64,000 nt of DNA from Luidia sarsii (Eukaryota; Echinodermata; Asteroidea; Paxillosida; Luidiidae): contig OX465119.1 in assembly GCA_949987565.1 (NCBI GenBank), positions 9,604,895 to 9,668,894 of the forward strand. Direction: 5' to 3'. The notes below the pieces were generated by a model, which worked only from the letters and a program-made list of their open reading frames with translations, was not told the DNA's origin and ran no database searches. Numbering within the stretch: the first letter of the stretch is position 1; every line of letters begins with the position of its first letter. The position numbers were made by a program, and so were the translations under genes. Below are positions 9,933 to 22,637 of this stretch, piece after piece.

Positions 9933-11318
9933 TATTAACTTGCAAAGTGTAATTTTCTTTCCAGTTACTTTTCGCCGACCGACTGTTGTCTGCGGCTCTC
10001 TACACACACAAGCTGCCCAGCTGACAGAGGTTAGTTCTACTTGCTTGATCATATAATCATCTTTCTATGTTTGATTTATGATTGTTTACCACTGATAGAT
10101 AGGTTTTTTCAAGGGCTGTTTGCATGCCAAGTTATAGCTTCGTCAAAATAAAAATAAAGGAGATATTAACTTGCAAAGTTTAATTTTCTTTCCAGTTACT
10201 TTTCGCCGACCGACTGTTGTGTGCGGCTCTCTACACACACAAGCTGCCCAGCTGACAGAGGTTAGTTCTAGTTGCTTGATCCTATAATTATCTTACTATT
10301 TTCGATTTAAGATTTTTTACAACTGATAGATAGATATTTTCAAGGGCTGTTTGCATGCCAAGTTCTAGCTTCCTCAAAATAATAATGAAGGAGATATTAA
10401 CTTGCAAAGTGTAATTTTCTTTCCAGTTACTTCTCGCCGACCGACTGTTGTGTGCGGCTCTCTACACACACAAGCTGCCCAGCTGACAGAGGTTAGTTTT
10501 AGTTGCTTGACTATATAATCATCTTACTATTTTCGATTTCAGATTTTTTACCACTGATAGATAGGTATTTTCAACGGCTGTTTACATGCCAAGTTATAGC
10601 TTCGTCAAAATAATAATGAAGGAGATATTAACTTGCAAAGTGTAATTTTCTTTCCAGTTACTTATCGCCGACCGACTGTTGTTTGCGGTTCTCTACACAC
10701 ACAAGCTGCCCAGCTGACAGAGGTTAGTTCTAGTTGCTTGATCACATAATCATCTTTCTATGTTCGATTTATGTTTTTTTACCACTGATAGATAGATATT
10801 TTCAAGGGCTGTTTGCATGCCAAGTTATAGCTTCCTCAAAATAATAATGAAGGAGATATTAACTTGCAAAGTGTAATTTTCTTTCCAGTTACTTTTTGCC
10901 GACCGACTGTTGTCTGCGGCTCTCTACACACACAAGCTGCCCAGCTGACAGAGGTTAGTTCTAGTTGCTTGATCCTATAATCATCTTTCTATGTTCGATT
11001 TATGATTTTTTACCACTGATAGATAGGTATTTTCAAGGGCTGTTCACATGCCAAGTTATGGGTTCCTCAAAATAATAATGACTGAGATATTAACTTGCAA
11101 AGTGTAATTTTCTTTCCAGTTACTTTTCGCCGACCGACTGTTGTGTGCGGCTCTCTACACACACAAGCTGCCCAGCTGACAGAGGTTAGTTCTAGTTGCT
11201 TGACCATATAATCATCTTACTATTTTCGATTTAAGATTTTTTACCACTGATAGATAGGTATTTTCAAGGGCTGTTTGCATTCCAAGTTATAGCTTCGTCA
11301 AAATAACAATGAAGGAGA
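9933..11318 (+). repeat. 6-monomer HOR, copy 3
   Basis: Same order. Private differences include aaaaataaagg near 10150 and ttatgggttcc near 11058. The HOR then breaks at a J2 monomer (11319). Partial cousins of this unit occur at 30487-31640 and 36490-37874. Confidence 0.9.
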
Positions 11319-14090
11319 TATTAACTTGCAAAGTGTAATTTTCTTTTCAGTTACTTTTTGCCGACCGACTGTTGTCTGCGGCTCTCTACACACACAAGCT
11401 GCCCAGCTGACAGAGGTTAGTTCTACTTGCTTGATCATATAATCATCTTTCTATGTTCGATTTATGATTTTTTACCACTGATAGATAGGTTTTTTCAAGG
11501 GCTGTTTGCATGCCAAGTTATAGCTTCGTCAAAATAATAATGAAGGAGATATTAACTTGCAAAGTTTAATTTTCTTTCCAGTTACTTTTCGCCGACCGAC
11601 TGTTGTGTGCGGCTCTCTACACACACAAGCTGCCAAGCTGACAGAGGTTATTTCTAGTTGCTTGATCATATAATCATTTTTCTATGTTCGATTTATGTTT
11701 TTTTACCACTGATAGATAGGTATTTTCAACGGCTGTTTACATGCCAAGTTATAGCTTCGTCAAAATAATAATGAAGGAGATATTAACTTGCAAAGTTAAA
11801 TTTTCTTTCCAGTTACTTTTCGCCGACCGACTGTTGTGTGCGGCTCTCTACACACACAAGCTGCCCAGCTGACAGAGGTTAGTTCTAGTTGCTTGATCCT
11901 ATAATTATCTTACTATTTTCGATTTAAGATTTTTTACAACTGATAGATAGATATTTTCAAGGGCTGTTTGCATGCCAAGTTCTAGCTTCCTCAAAATAAT
12001 AATGAAGGAGATATTAACTTGCAAAGTGTAATTTTCTTTCCAGTTACTTCTCGCCGACCGACTGTTGTGTGCTGCTCTCTACACACACAAACTGCCCAGC
12101 TGACAGAGGTTAGTTTTAGTTGCTTGACTATATAATCATCTTACTATTTTCGATTTCAGATTTTTTACCACTGATAGATAGGTATTTTCAAGGGCTGTTT
12201 GCATGCCAAGTTATAGCTTCGTCAAAATAACAATGAAGGAGATATTAACTTTCAAAGTTTAATTTTCTTTCCAGTTACTTATCGCCGACCGACTGTTGTT
12301 TGCGGTTCTCTACACACACAAGCTGCCCAGCTGACAGAGGTTAGTTCTAGTTGCTTGATCACATAATCATCTTTCTATGTTCGATTTATGATTTTTTACC
12401 ACTGATAGATAGATATTTTCAAGGGCTGTTTGCATGCCAAGTTATAGCTTCCTCAAAATAATAATGAAGGAGATATTAACTTGCAAAGTGTAATTTTCTT
12501 TCCAGTTACTTTTTGCCGACCGACTGTTGTCTGCGGCTCTCTACACACACAAGCTGCCCAGCTGACAGAGGTTAGTTCTACTTGCTTGATCATATAATCA
12601 TCTTGCTGTGTTCGATTTATTTTTTTTACCACTGATAGATAGGTATTTTCAAGGGGTGTTCACATGCCAAGTTATAGGTTCCTCAAAATAATAATGAAGG
12701 AGATATTAACTTGCAAAGTGTAATTTTCTTTCCAGTTACTTATCGCCGACCGACTGTTGTTTGCGGTTCTCTAAACACACAAGCTGCCCAGCTGACAGAG
12801 GTTAGTTCTAGTTGCTTGATCATATAATCATCTTTCTATTTTCGATTTATGATTTTTTACCACTGATAGATAGATATTTTCAAGGGCTGTTTGCATGCCA
12901 AGTTATAGCTTGCTCAAAATAATATTGAAGGAGATATTAACTTGCAAAGTGTAATTTTCTTTCCAGTTACTTTTCGCCGACCGACTGTTGTGTGCGGCTC
13001 TCTACACACACAAGCTGCCCAGCTGACAGAGGTTAGTTCTACTTGCTTGATCATATAATCATCTTGCTTTTCTCGATTTATGTTTTTTTACCACTGATAG
13101 ATAGGTATTTTCAAGGGCTGTTTGCATGCCAAGTTATAGCTTCGTCTAAATAATAATGAAGGAGATATTAACTCGCAAAGTGTAATTTTCTTTCCAGTTA
13201 CTTTTCGCCGACCGACTGTTGTGTGCGGCTCTCTACACACACAAGCTGCCCAGCTGACAGAGGTTAGTTCTAGTTGCTTGATCCTATAATCATCTTACTA
13301 TTTTCGATTTAAGATTTTTTACCACTGATAGATAGGTATTTTCAAGGGCTGTTTGCATGCCAAGTTATAGCTTCGTCAAAATAATAATGAAGGAGATATT
13401 AACTTGCAAAGTTTAATTTTCTTTCCAGTTACTTTTCGCCGACCGACTGTTGTGTGCGGCTCTCTACACACACAAGCTGCCCAGCTGACAGAGGTTAGTT
13501 CTAGTTGCTTGATCCTATAATCATCTTTCTATGTTCGATTTATGATTTTTTTACCACTGATAGATAGGTATTTTCAAGGGCTGTTCACATGCCAAGTTAT
13601 AGGTTCCTCAAAATAATAATGAAGGAGATATTAACTTGCAAAGTGTAATTTTCTTTCCAGTTACTTTTCGCCGACCGACTGTTGTGTGCGGCTCTCTACA
13701 CACACAAGCTGCCCAGCTGACAGAGGTTAGTTCTAGTTGCTTGACCATATAATCATCTTACTATTTTCGATTTAAGATTTTTTACCACTGATAGATAGGT
13801 ATTTTCAAGGGCTGTTTGCATTCCAAGTTATAGCTTCCTCAAAATAACAATGAAGGAGATATTAACTTGCAAAGTGTAATTTTCTTTCCAGTTACTTTTC
13901 GCCGACCGACTGTTGTCTGCGGCTCTCTACACACACAAGCTGCCCAGCTGACAGAGGTTAGTTCTACTTGCTTGATCATATAATCATCTTGCTGTGTTCG
14001 ATTTATGTTTTTTTACCACTGATAGATAGGTATTTTCAAGGGCTGTTTGCATGCCAAGTTATAGGTTCCTCAAAATAATAATGAAGGAGA
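11319..14090 (+). repeat. Mixed segment, 12 monomers
   Basis: Order J2-L-A-B-C-H-I-D-E-F-G-H/N. Monomer 12474 is 230 bp and 13397 is 232 bp, both through the T-run. The E monomer at 13166 carries the marker actcgc, shared with 16170, 18711, 48501 and 49194. Confidence 0.8.
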
Positions 14091-16631
14091 TATTAACTTG
14101 CAAAGTGTAATTTTCTTTCCAGTTACTTATCGCCGACCGACTGTTGTTTGCGGTTCTCTACACACACAAGCTGCCCAGCTGACAGAGGTTAGTTCTAGTT
14201 GCTTGATCATATAATCATCTTTCTATGTTCGATTTATGATTTTTTACCACTGATAGATAGATATTTTCAAGGGCTGTTTGCATGCCAAGTTATAGCTTGC
14301 TCAAAATAATATTGAAGGAGATATTAACTTGCAAAGTGTAATTTTCTTTCCAGTTACTTTTCGCCGACCGACTGTTGTGTGCGGCTCTCTACACACACAA
14401 GCTGCCCAGCTGACAGAGGTTAGTTCTACTTGCTTGATCATATAATCATCTTGCTTTTCTCGATTTATGTTTTTTTACCACTGATAGATAGGTATTTTCA
14501 AGGGCTGTTTGCATGCCAAGTTATAGCTTCGTCTAAATAATAATGAAGGAGATATTAACTTGCACAGTGTAATTTTCTTTCCAGTTACTTTTCGCCGACC
14601 GACTGTTGTGTGCGGCTCTCTACACACACAAGCTGCCCAGCTGACAGAGGTTAGTTCTAGTTGCTTGATCCTATAATCATCTTACTATTTTCGATTTAAG
14701 ATTTTTTACCACTGATAGATAGGTATTTTCAAGGGCTGTTTGCATGCCAAGTTATAGCTTCGTCAAAATAATAATGAAGGAGATATTAACTTGCAAAGTT
14801 TAATTTTCTTTCCAGTTACTTTTCGCCGACCGACTGTTGTGTGCGGCTCTCTACACACACAAGCTGCCCAGCTGACAGAGGTTAGTTCTAGTTGCTTGAT
14901 CCTATAATCATCTTTCTATGTTCGATTTATGATTTTTTACCACTGATAGATAGGTATTTTCAAGGGCTGTTCACATGCCAAGTTATAGGTTCCTCAAAAT
15001 AATAATGAAGGAGATATTAACTTGCAAAGTGTAATTTTCTTTCCAGTTACTTTTCGCCGACCGACTGTTGTGTGCGGCTCTCTACACACACAAGCTGCCA
15101 AGCTGACAGAGGTTAGTTCTAGTTGCTTGATCATATAATCATCTTTCTATGTTCGATTTATGATTTTTTACCACTGATAGATAGGTATTTTCAAGGGCTG
15201 TTTGCATGCCAAGTTATAGCTTCGTCAAAATAACAATGAAGGAGATATTAACTTTCAAAGTTTAATTTTCTTTCCAGTTACTTATCGCCGACCGACTGTT
15301 GTTTGCGGTTCTCTACACACACAAGCTGCCCAGCTGACAGAGGTTAGTTCTAGTTGCTTGATCACATAATCATCTTTCTATGTTCGATTTATGATTTTTT
15401 ACCACTGATAGATAGATATTTTCAAGGGCTGTTTGCATGCCAAGTTATAGCTTCCTCAAAATAATAATGAAGGAGATATTAACTTGCAAAGTGTAATTTT
15501 CTTTCCAGTTACTTTTTGCCGACCGACTGTTGTCTGCGGCTCTCTACACACACAAGCTGCCCAGCTGACAGAGGTTAGTTCTACTTGCTTGATCATATAA
15601 TCATCTTGCTGTGTTCGATTTATGTTTTTTTACCACTGATAGATAGGTATTTTCAAGGGCTGTTCACATGCCAAGTTATAGGTTCCTCAAAATAATAATG
15701 AAGGAGATATTAACTTGCAAAGTGTAATTTTCTTTCCAGTTACTTATCGCCGACCGACTGTTGTTTGCGGTTCTCTAAACACACAAGCTGCCAAGCTGAC
15801 AGAGGTTAGTTCTAGTTGCTTGATCATATAATCATCTTTCTATTTTCGATTTATGATTTTTTACCACTGATAGATAGATATTTTCAAGGGCTGTTTGCAT
15901 GCCAAGTTATAGCTTGCTCAAAATAATATTGAAGGAGATATTAACTTGCAAAGTGTAATTTTCTTTCCAGTTACTTTTCGCCGACCGACTGTTGTGTGCG
16001 GCTCTCTACACACACAAGCTGCCCAGCTGACAGAGGTTAGTTCTACTTGCTTGATCATATAATCATCTTGCTTTTCTCGATTTATGTTTTTTTACCACTG
16101 ATAGATAGGTATTTTCAAGGGCTGTTTGCATGCCAAGTTATAGCTTCGTCTAAATAATAATGAAGGAGATATTAACTCGCAAAGTGTAATTTTCTTTCCA
16201 GTTACTTTTCGCCGACCGACTGTTGTGTGCGGCTCTCTACACACACAAGCTGCCCAGCTGACAGAGGTTAGTTCTAGTTGCTTGATCCTATAATCATCTT
16301 ACTATTTTCGATTTAAGATTTTTTACCACTGATAGATAGGTATTTTCAAGGGCTGTTTGCATGCCAAGTTATAGCTTCGTCAAAATAATAATGAAGGAGA
16401 TATTAACTTGCAAAGTTTAATTTTCTTTCCAGTTACTTTTCGCCGACCGACTGTTGTGTGCGGCTCTCTACACACACAAGCTGCCCAGCTGACAGAGGTT
16501 AGTTCTAGTTGCTTGATCCTATAATCATCTTTCTATGTTCGATTTATGATTTTTTACCACTGATAGATAGGTATTTTCAAGGGCTGTTTGCATGCCAAGT
16601 TATAGGTTCCTCAAAATAATAATGAAGGAGA
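14091..16631 (+). repeat. 11-monomer HOR, copy 1 (2541 bp)
   Basis: Order I-D-E-F-M-C-H-I-D-E-F. The first E has the marker tgcacag at 14561, repeated at 17102, and the second E has actcgc at 16175, repeated at 18716; both pairs are exactly 2541 apart. Confidence 0.9.
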
Positions 16632-19172
16632 TATTAACTTGCAAAGTGTAATTTTCTTTCCAGTTACTTATCGCCGACCGACTGTTGTTTGCGGTTCTCT
16701 ACACACACAAGCTGCCCAGCTGACAGAGGTTAGTTCTAGTTGCTTGATCATATAATCATCTTTCTATGTTCGATTTATGATTTTTTACCACTGATAGATA
16801 GATATTTTCAAGGGCTGTTTGCATGCCAAGTTATAGCTTGCTCAAAATAATATTGAAGGAGATATTAACTTGCAAAGTGTAATTTTCTTTCCAGTTACTT
16901 TTCGCCGACCGACTGTTGTGTGCGGCTCTCTACACACACAAGCTGCCCAGCTGACAGAGGTTAGTTCTACTTGCTTGATCATATAATCATCTTGCTTTTC
17001 TCGATTTATGTTTTTTTACCACTGATAGATAGGTATTTTCAAGGGCTGTTTGCATGCCAAGTTATAGCTTCGTCTAAATAATAATGAAGGAGATATTAAC
17101 TTGCACAGTGTAATTTTCTTTCCAGTTACTTTTCGCCGACCGACTGTTGTGTGCGGCTCTCTACACACACAAGCTGCCCAGCTGACAGAGGTTAGTTCTA
17201 GTTGCTTGATCCTATAATCATCTTACTATTTTCGATTTAAGATTTTTTACCACTGATAGATAGGTATTTTCAAGGGCTGTTTGCATGCCAAGTTATAGCT
17301 TCGTCAAAATAATAATGAAGGAGATATTAACTTGCAAAGTTTAATTTTCTTTCCAGTTACTTTTCGCCGACCGACTGTTGTGTGCGGCTCTCTACACACA
17401 CAAGCTGCCCAGCTGACAGAGGTTAGTTCTAGTTGCTTGATCCTATAATCATCTTTCTATGTTCGATTTATGATTTTTTACCACTGATAGATAGGTATTT
17501 TCAAGGGCTGTTCACATGCCAAGTTATAGGTTCCTCAAAATAATAATGAAGGAGATATTAACTTGCAAAGTGTAATTTTCTTTCCAGTTACTTTTCGCCG
17601 ACCGACTGTTGTGTGCGGCTCTCTACACACACAAGCTGCCAAGCTGACAGAGGTTAGTTCTAGTTGCTTGATCATATAATCATCTTTCTATGTTCGATTT
17701 ATGATTTTTTACCACTGATAGATAGGTATTTTCAAGGGCTGTTTGCATGCCAAGTTATAGCTTCGTCAAAATAACAATGAAGGAGATATTAACTTTCAAA
17801 GTTTAATTTTCTTTCCAGTTACTTATCGCCGACCGACTGTTGTTTGCGGTTCTCTACACACACAAGCTGCCCAGCTGACAGAGGTTAGTTCTAGTTGCTT
17901 GATCACATAATCATCTTTCTATGTTCGATTTATGATTTTTTACCACTGATAGATAGATATTTTCAAGGGCTGTTTGCATGCCAAGTTATAGCTTCCTCAA
18001 AATAATAATGAAGGAGATATTAACTTGCAAAGTGTAATTTTCTTTCCAGTTACTTTTTGCCGACCGACTGTTGTCTGCGGCTCTCTACACACACAAGCTG
18101 CCCAGCTGACAGAGGTTAGTTCTACTTGCTTGATCATATAATCATCTTGCTGTGTTCGATTTATGTTTTTTTACCACTGATAGATAGGTATTTTCAAGGG
18201 CTGTTCACATGCCAAGTTATAGGTTCCTCAAAATAATAATGAAGGAGATATTAACTTGCAAAGTGTAATTTTCTTTCCAGTTACTTATCGCCGACCGACT
18301 GTTGTTTGCGGTTCTCTAAACACACAAGCTGCCAAGCTGACAGAGGTTAGTTCTAGTTGCTTGATCATATAATCATCTTTCTATTTTCGATTTATGATTT
18401 TTTACCACTGATAGATAGATATTTTCAAGGGCTGTTTGCATGCCAAGTTATAGCTTGCTCAAAATAATATTGAAGGAGATATTAACTTGCAAAGTGTAAT
18501 TTTCTTTCCAGTTACTTTTCGCCGACCGACTGTTGTGTGCGGCTCTCTACACACACAAGCTGCCCAGCTGACAGAGGTTAGTTCTACTTGCTTGATCATA
18601 TAATCATCTTGCTTTTCTCGATTTATGTTTTTTTACCACTGATAGATAGGTATTTTCAAGGGCTGTTTGCATGCCAAGTTATAGCTTCGTCTAAATAATA
18701 ATGAAGGAGATATTAACTCGCAAAGTGTAATTTTCTTTCCAGTTACTTTTCGCCGACCGACTGTTGTGTGCGGCTCTCTACACACACAAGCTGCCCAGCT
18801 GACAGAGGTTAGTTCTAGTTGCTTGATCCTATAATCATCTTACTATTTTCGATTTAAGATTTTTTACCACTGATAGATAGGTATTTTCAAGGGCTGTTTG
18901 CATGCCAAGTTATAGCTTCGTCAAAATAATAATGAAGGAGATATTAACTTGCAAAGTTTAATTTTCTTTCCAGTTACTTTTCGCCGACCGACTGTTGTGT
19001 GCGGCTCTCTACACACACAAGCTGCCCAGCTGACAGAGGTTAGTTCTAGTTGCTTGATCCTATAATCATCTTTCTATGTTCGATTTATGATTTTTTACCA
19101 CTGATAGATAGGTATTTTCATGGGCTGTTCACATGCCAAGTTATAGGTTCCTCAAAATAATAATGAAGGAGA
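16632..19172 (+). repeat. 11-monomer HOR, copy 2 (2541 bp)
   Basis: Same order as copy 1 and near-identical by eye, followed by G at 19173. One private change is tcatggg near 19119 in the last F. The F just before this copy (16401) ends tttgcatg rather than ttcacatg, suggesting an exchange at the HOR junction. Confidence 0.9.
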
Positions 19173-22100
19173 TATTAACTTGCAAAGTGTAATTTTCTTT
19201 CCAGTTACTTTTCGCCGACCGACTGTTGTGTGCGGCTCTCTACACACACAAGCTGCCCAGCTGACAGAGGTTAGTTCTAGTTGCTTGACCATATAATCAT
19301 CTTACTATTTTCGATTTAAGATTTTTTACCACTGATAGATAGGTATTTTCAAGGGCTGTTTGCATTCCAAGTTATAGCTTCGTCAAAATAACAATGAAGG
19401 AGATATTAACTTGCAAAGTGTAATTTTCTTTCCAGTTACTTTTCGCCGACCGACTGTTGTCTGCGGCTCTCTACACACACAAGCTGCCCAGCTGACAGAG
19501 GTTAGTTCTACTTGCTTGATCATATAATCATCTTGCTGTGTTCGATTTATGTTTTTTTACCACTGATAGATAGGTATTTTCAAGGGCTGTTTGCATGCCA
19601 AGTTATAGCTTCGTCAAAATAATAATGAAGGAGATATTAACTTGCAAAGTGTAATTTTCTTTCCAGTTACTTTTCGCCGACCGACTGTTGTGTGCGGCTC
19701 TCTACACACACAAGCTGCCAAGCTGACAGAGGTTAGTTCTAGTTGCTTGATCATATAATCATCTTTCTATGTTCGATTTATGATTTTTTACCACTGATAG
19801 ATAGATATTTTCAAGGGCTGTTTGCATGCCAAGTTATAGCTTGCTCAAAATAATAATGAAGGAGATATTAACTTGCAAAGTGTAATTTTCTTTCCAGTTA
19901 CTTTTCGCCGACCGACTGTTGTGTGCGGCTCTCTACACACACAAGCTGCCCAGCTGACAGGTTAGTTCTACTTGCTTGATCATATAATCATCTTGCTGTT
20001 CTCGATTTATGTTTTTTTACCACTGATAGATAGGTATTTTCAAGGGCTGTTTGCATGCCAAGTTATAGCTTCGTCTAAATAATAATGAAGGAGATATTAA
20101 CTTGCAAAGTGTAATTTTCTTTCCAGTTACTTCTCGCCGACCGACTGTTGTGTGCGGCTCTCTACACACACAAGCTGCCCAGCTGACAGAGGTTAGTTTT
20201 AGTTGCTTGACTATATAATCATCTTACTATTTTCGATTTCAGATTTTTTACCACTGATAGATAGGTATTTTCAAGGGCTGTTTGCATGCCAAGTTATAGC
20301 TTCGTCAAAATAACAATGAAGGAGATATTAACTTTCAAAGTTTAATTTTCTTTCCAGTTACTTATCGCCGACCGACTGTTGTTTGCGGTTCTCTACACAC
20401 ACAAGCTGCCCAGCTGACAGAGGTTAGTTCTAGTTGCTTGATCACATAATCATCTTTCTATGTTCGATTTATGATTTTTTACCACTGATAGATAGATATT
20501 TTCAAGGGCTGTTTGCATGCCAAGTTATAGCTTCCTCAAAATAATAATGAAGGAGATATTAACTTGCAAAGTGTAATTTTCTTTCCAGTTACTTTTTGCC
20601 GACCGACTGTTGTCTGCGGCTCTCTACACACACAAGCTGCCCAGCTGACAGAGGTTAGTTCTACTTGCTTGATCATATAATCATCTTGCTGTGTTCGATT
20701 TATGTTTTTTTACCACTGATAGATAGGTATTTTCAAGGGCTGTTCACATGCCAAGTTATAGGTTCCTCAAAATAATAATAAAGGAGATATTAACTTGCAA
20801 AGTGTAGTTTTCTTTCCAGTTACTTCTCGCCGACCGACTGTTGTGTGCGGCTCTCTACACACACAAGCTGCCCAGCTGACAGAGGTTAGTTCTAGTTGCT
20901 TGATACTATAATCATCTTTCTATGTTCGATTTATGATTTTTTACCACTGATAGATAGATATTTTCAAGGGCTGTTTGCATGCCAAGTTATAGGTTCCTCA
21001 AAATAATAATGAAGGAGATATTAACTTGCAAAGTGTAATTTTCTTTCCAGTTACTTTTCGCCGACCGACTGTTGTGTGCGGCTCTCTACACACACAAGCT
21101 GCCCAGCTGACAGAGGTTAGTTCTAGTTGCTTGATCCTATAATCATCTTTCTATGTTCGATTTATGATTTTTTACCACTGATAGATAGGTATTTTCAAGG
21201 GCTGTTCACATGCCAAGTTATAGGTTCCTCAAAATAATAATGAAGGAGATATTAACTTGCAAAGTGTAATTTTCTTTCCAGTTACTTTTCGCCGACCGAC
21301 TGTTGTGTGCGGCTCTCTACACACACAAGCTGCCCAGCTGACAGAGGTTAGTTCTAGTTGCTTGACCATATAATCATCTTACTATTTTCGATTTAAGATT
21401 TTTTACCACTGATAGATAGGTATTTTCAAGGGCTGTTTGCATTCCAAGTTATAGCTTCGTCAAAATAACAATGAAGGAGATATTAACTTGCAAAGTGTAA
21501 TTTTCTTTCCAGTTACTTTTCGCCGACCGACTGTTGTCTGCGGCTCTCTACACACACAAGCTGCCCAGCTGACAGAGGTTAGTTCTACTTGCTTGATCAT
21601 ATAATCATCTTGCTGTGTTCGATTTATGTTTTTTTACCACTGATAGATAGGTATTTTCAAGGGCTGTTTGCATGCCAAGTTATAGCTTCGTCAAAATAAT
21701 AATGAAGGAGATATTAACTTGCAAAGTGTAATTTTCTTTCCAGTTACTTTTCGCCGACCGACTGTTGTGTGCGGCTCTCTACACACACAAGCTGCCAAGC
21801 TGACAGAGGTTAGTTCTAGTTGCTTGATCATATAATCATCTTTCTATGTTCGATTTATGATTTTTTACCACTGATAGATAGATATTTTCAAGGGCTGTTT
21901 GCATGCCAAGTTATAGCTTGCTCAAAATAATAATGAAGGAGATATTAACTTGCAAAGTGTAATTTTCTTTCCAGTTACTTTTCGCCGACCGACTGTTGTC
22001 TGCGGCTCTCTACACACACAAGCTGCCCAGCTGACAGAGGTTAGTTCTAGTTGCTTGATACTATAATCATCTTTCTATGTTCGATTTATGATTTTTTTAC

Positions 22101-22637
22101 CACTGATAGATAGATATTTTCAAGGGCTGTTTGCATGCCAAGTTATAGCTTGCTCAAAATAATAATGAAGGAGATATTAACTTGCAAAGTGTAATTTTCT
22201 TTCCAGTTACTTTTCGCCGACCGACTGTTGTCTGCGGCTCTCTACACACACAAGCTGCCCAGCTGACAGAGGTTAGTTCTACTTGCTTGATCATATAATC
22301 ATCTTGCTGTGTTCGATTTATGTTTTTTTACCACTGATAGATAGGTATTTTCAAGGGCTGTTTGCATGCCAAGTTATAGCTTCGTCAAAATAATAATGAA
22401 GGAGATATTAACTTGCAAAGTGTAATTTTCTTTCCAGTTACTTTTCGCCGACCGACTGTTGTGTGCGGCTCTCTACACACACAAGCTGCCAAGCTGACAG
22501 AGGTTAGTTCTAGTTGCTTGATCATATAATCATCTTTCTATGTTCGATTTATGTTTTTTTACCACTGATAGATAGGTATTTTCAAGGGCTGTTTGCATGC
22601 CAAGTTATAGCTTCGTCAAAATAATAAATAAAGGAGA
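19173..22637 (+). repeat. Segment introducing classes N, M, O and P, 15 monomers
   Basis: Order G-N-M-O-B-C-H-P-F-G-N-M-P-N-M. The P-like monomer at 21943 begins with ctgcggc and is 232 bp (T-run +1). M at 22406 ends aataaataaagg (+1), which creates an AATAAA hexamer by chance. Confidence 0.8.
19866..20094 (+). repeat. Class O monomer, 229 bp, 2-bp deletion at the donor-like site
   Basis: gacagaggttag is shortened to gacaggttag. This leaves CAG|GTTAGT, closer to the donor consensus than GAG|GTTAGT, and a 63-bp core (21 codons). The other class O monomers begin at 22869, 24716, 25869, 31641, 49887 and 51041. All share gctgttct and the end cttcgtcta, so the deletion probably happened once and spread. 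Confidence 0.85.

Noticed and set aside
22406..22637. AATAAA in aataaataaagg as a polyadenylation signal
   Set aside because: Found in only three monomers (22406, 24253, 50578) of one lineage, made by a 1-bp slip in an A-rich tail, with no transcript end evident.
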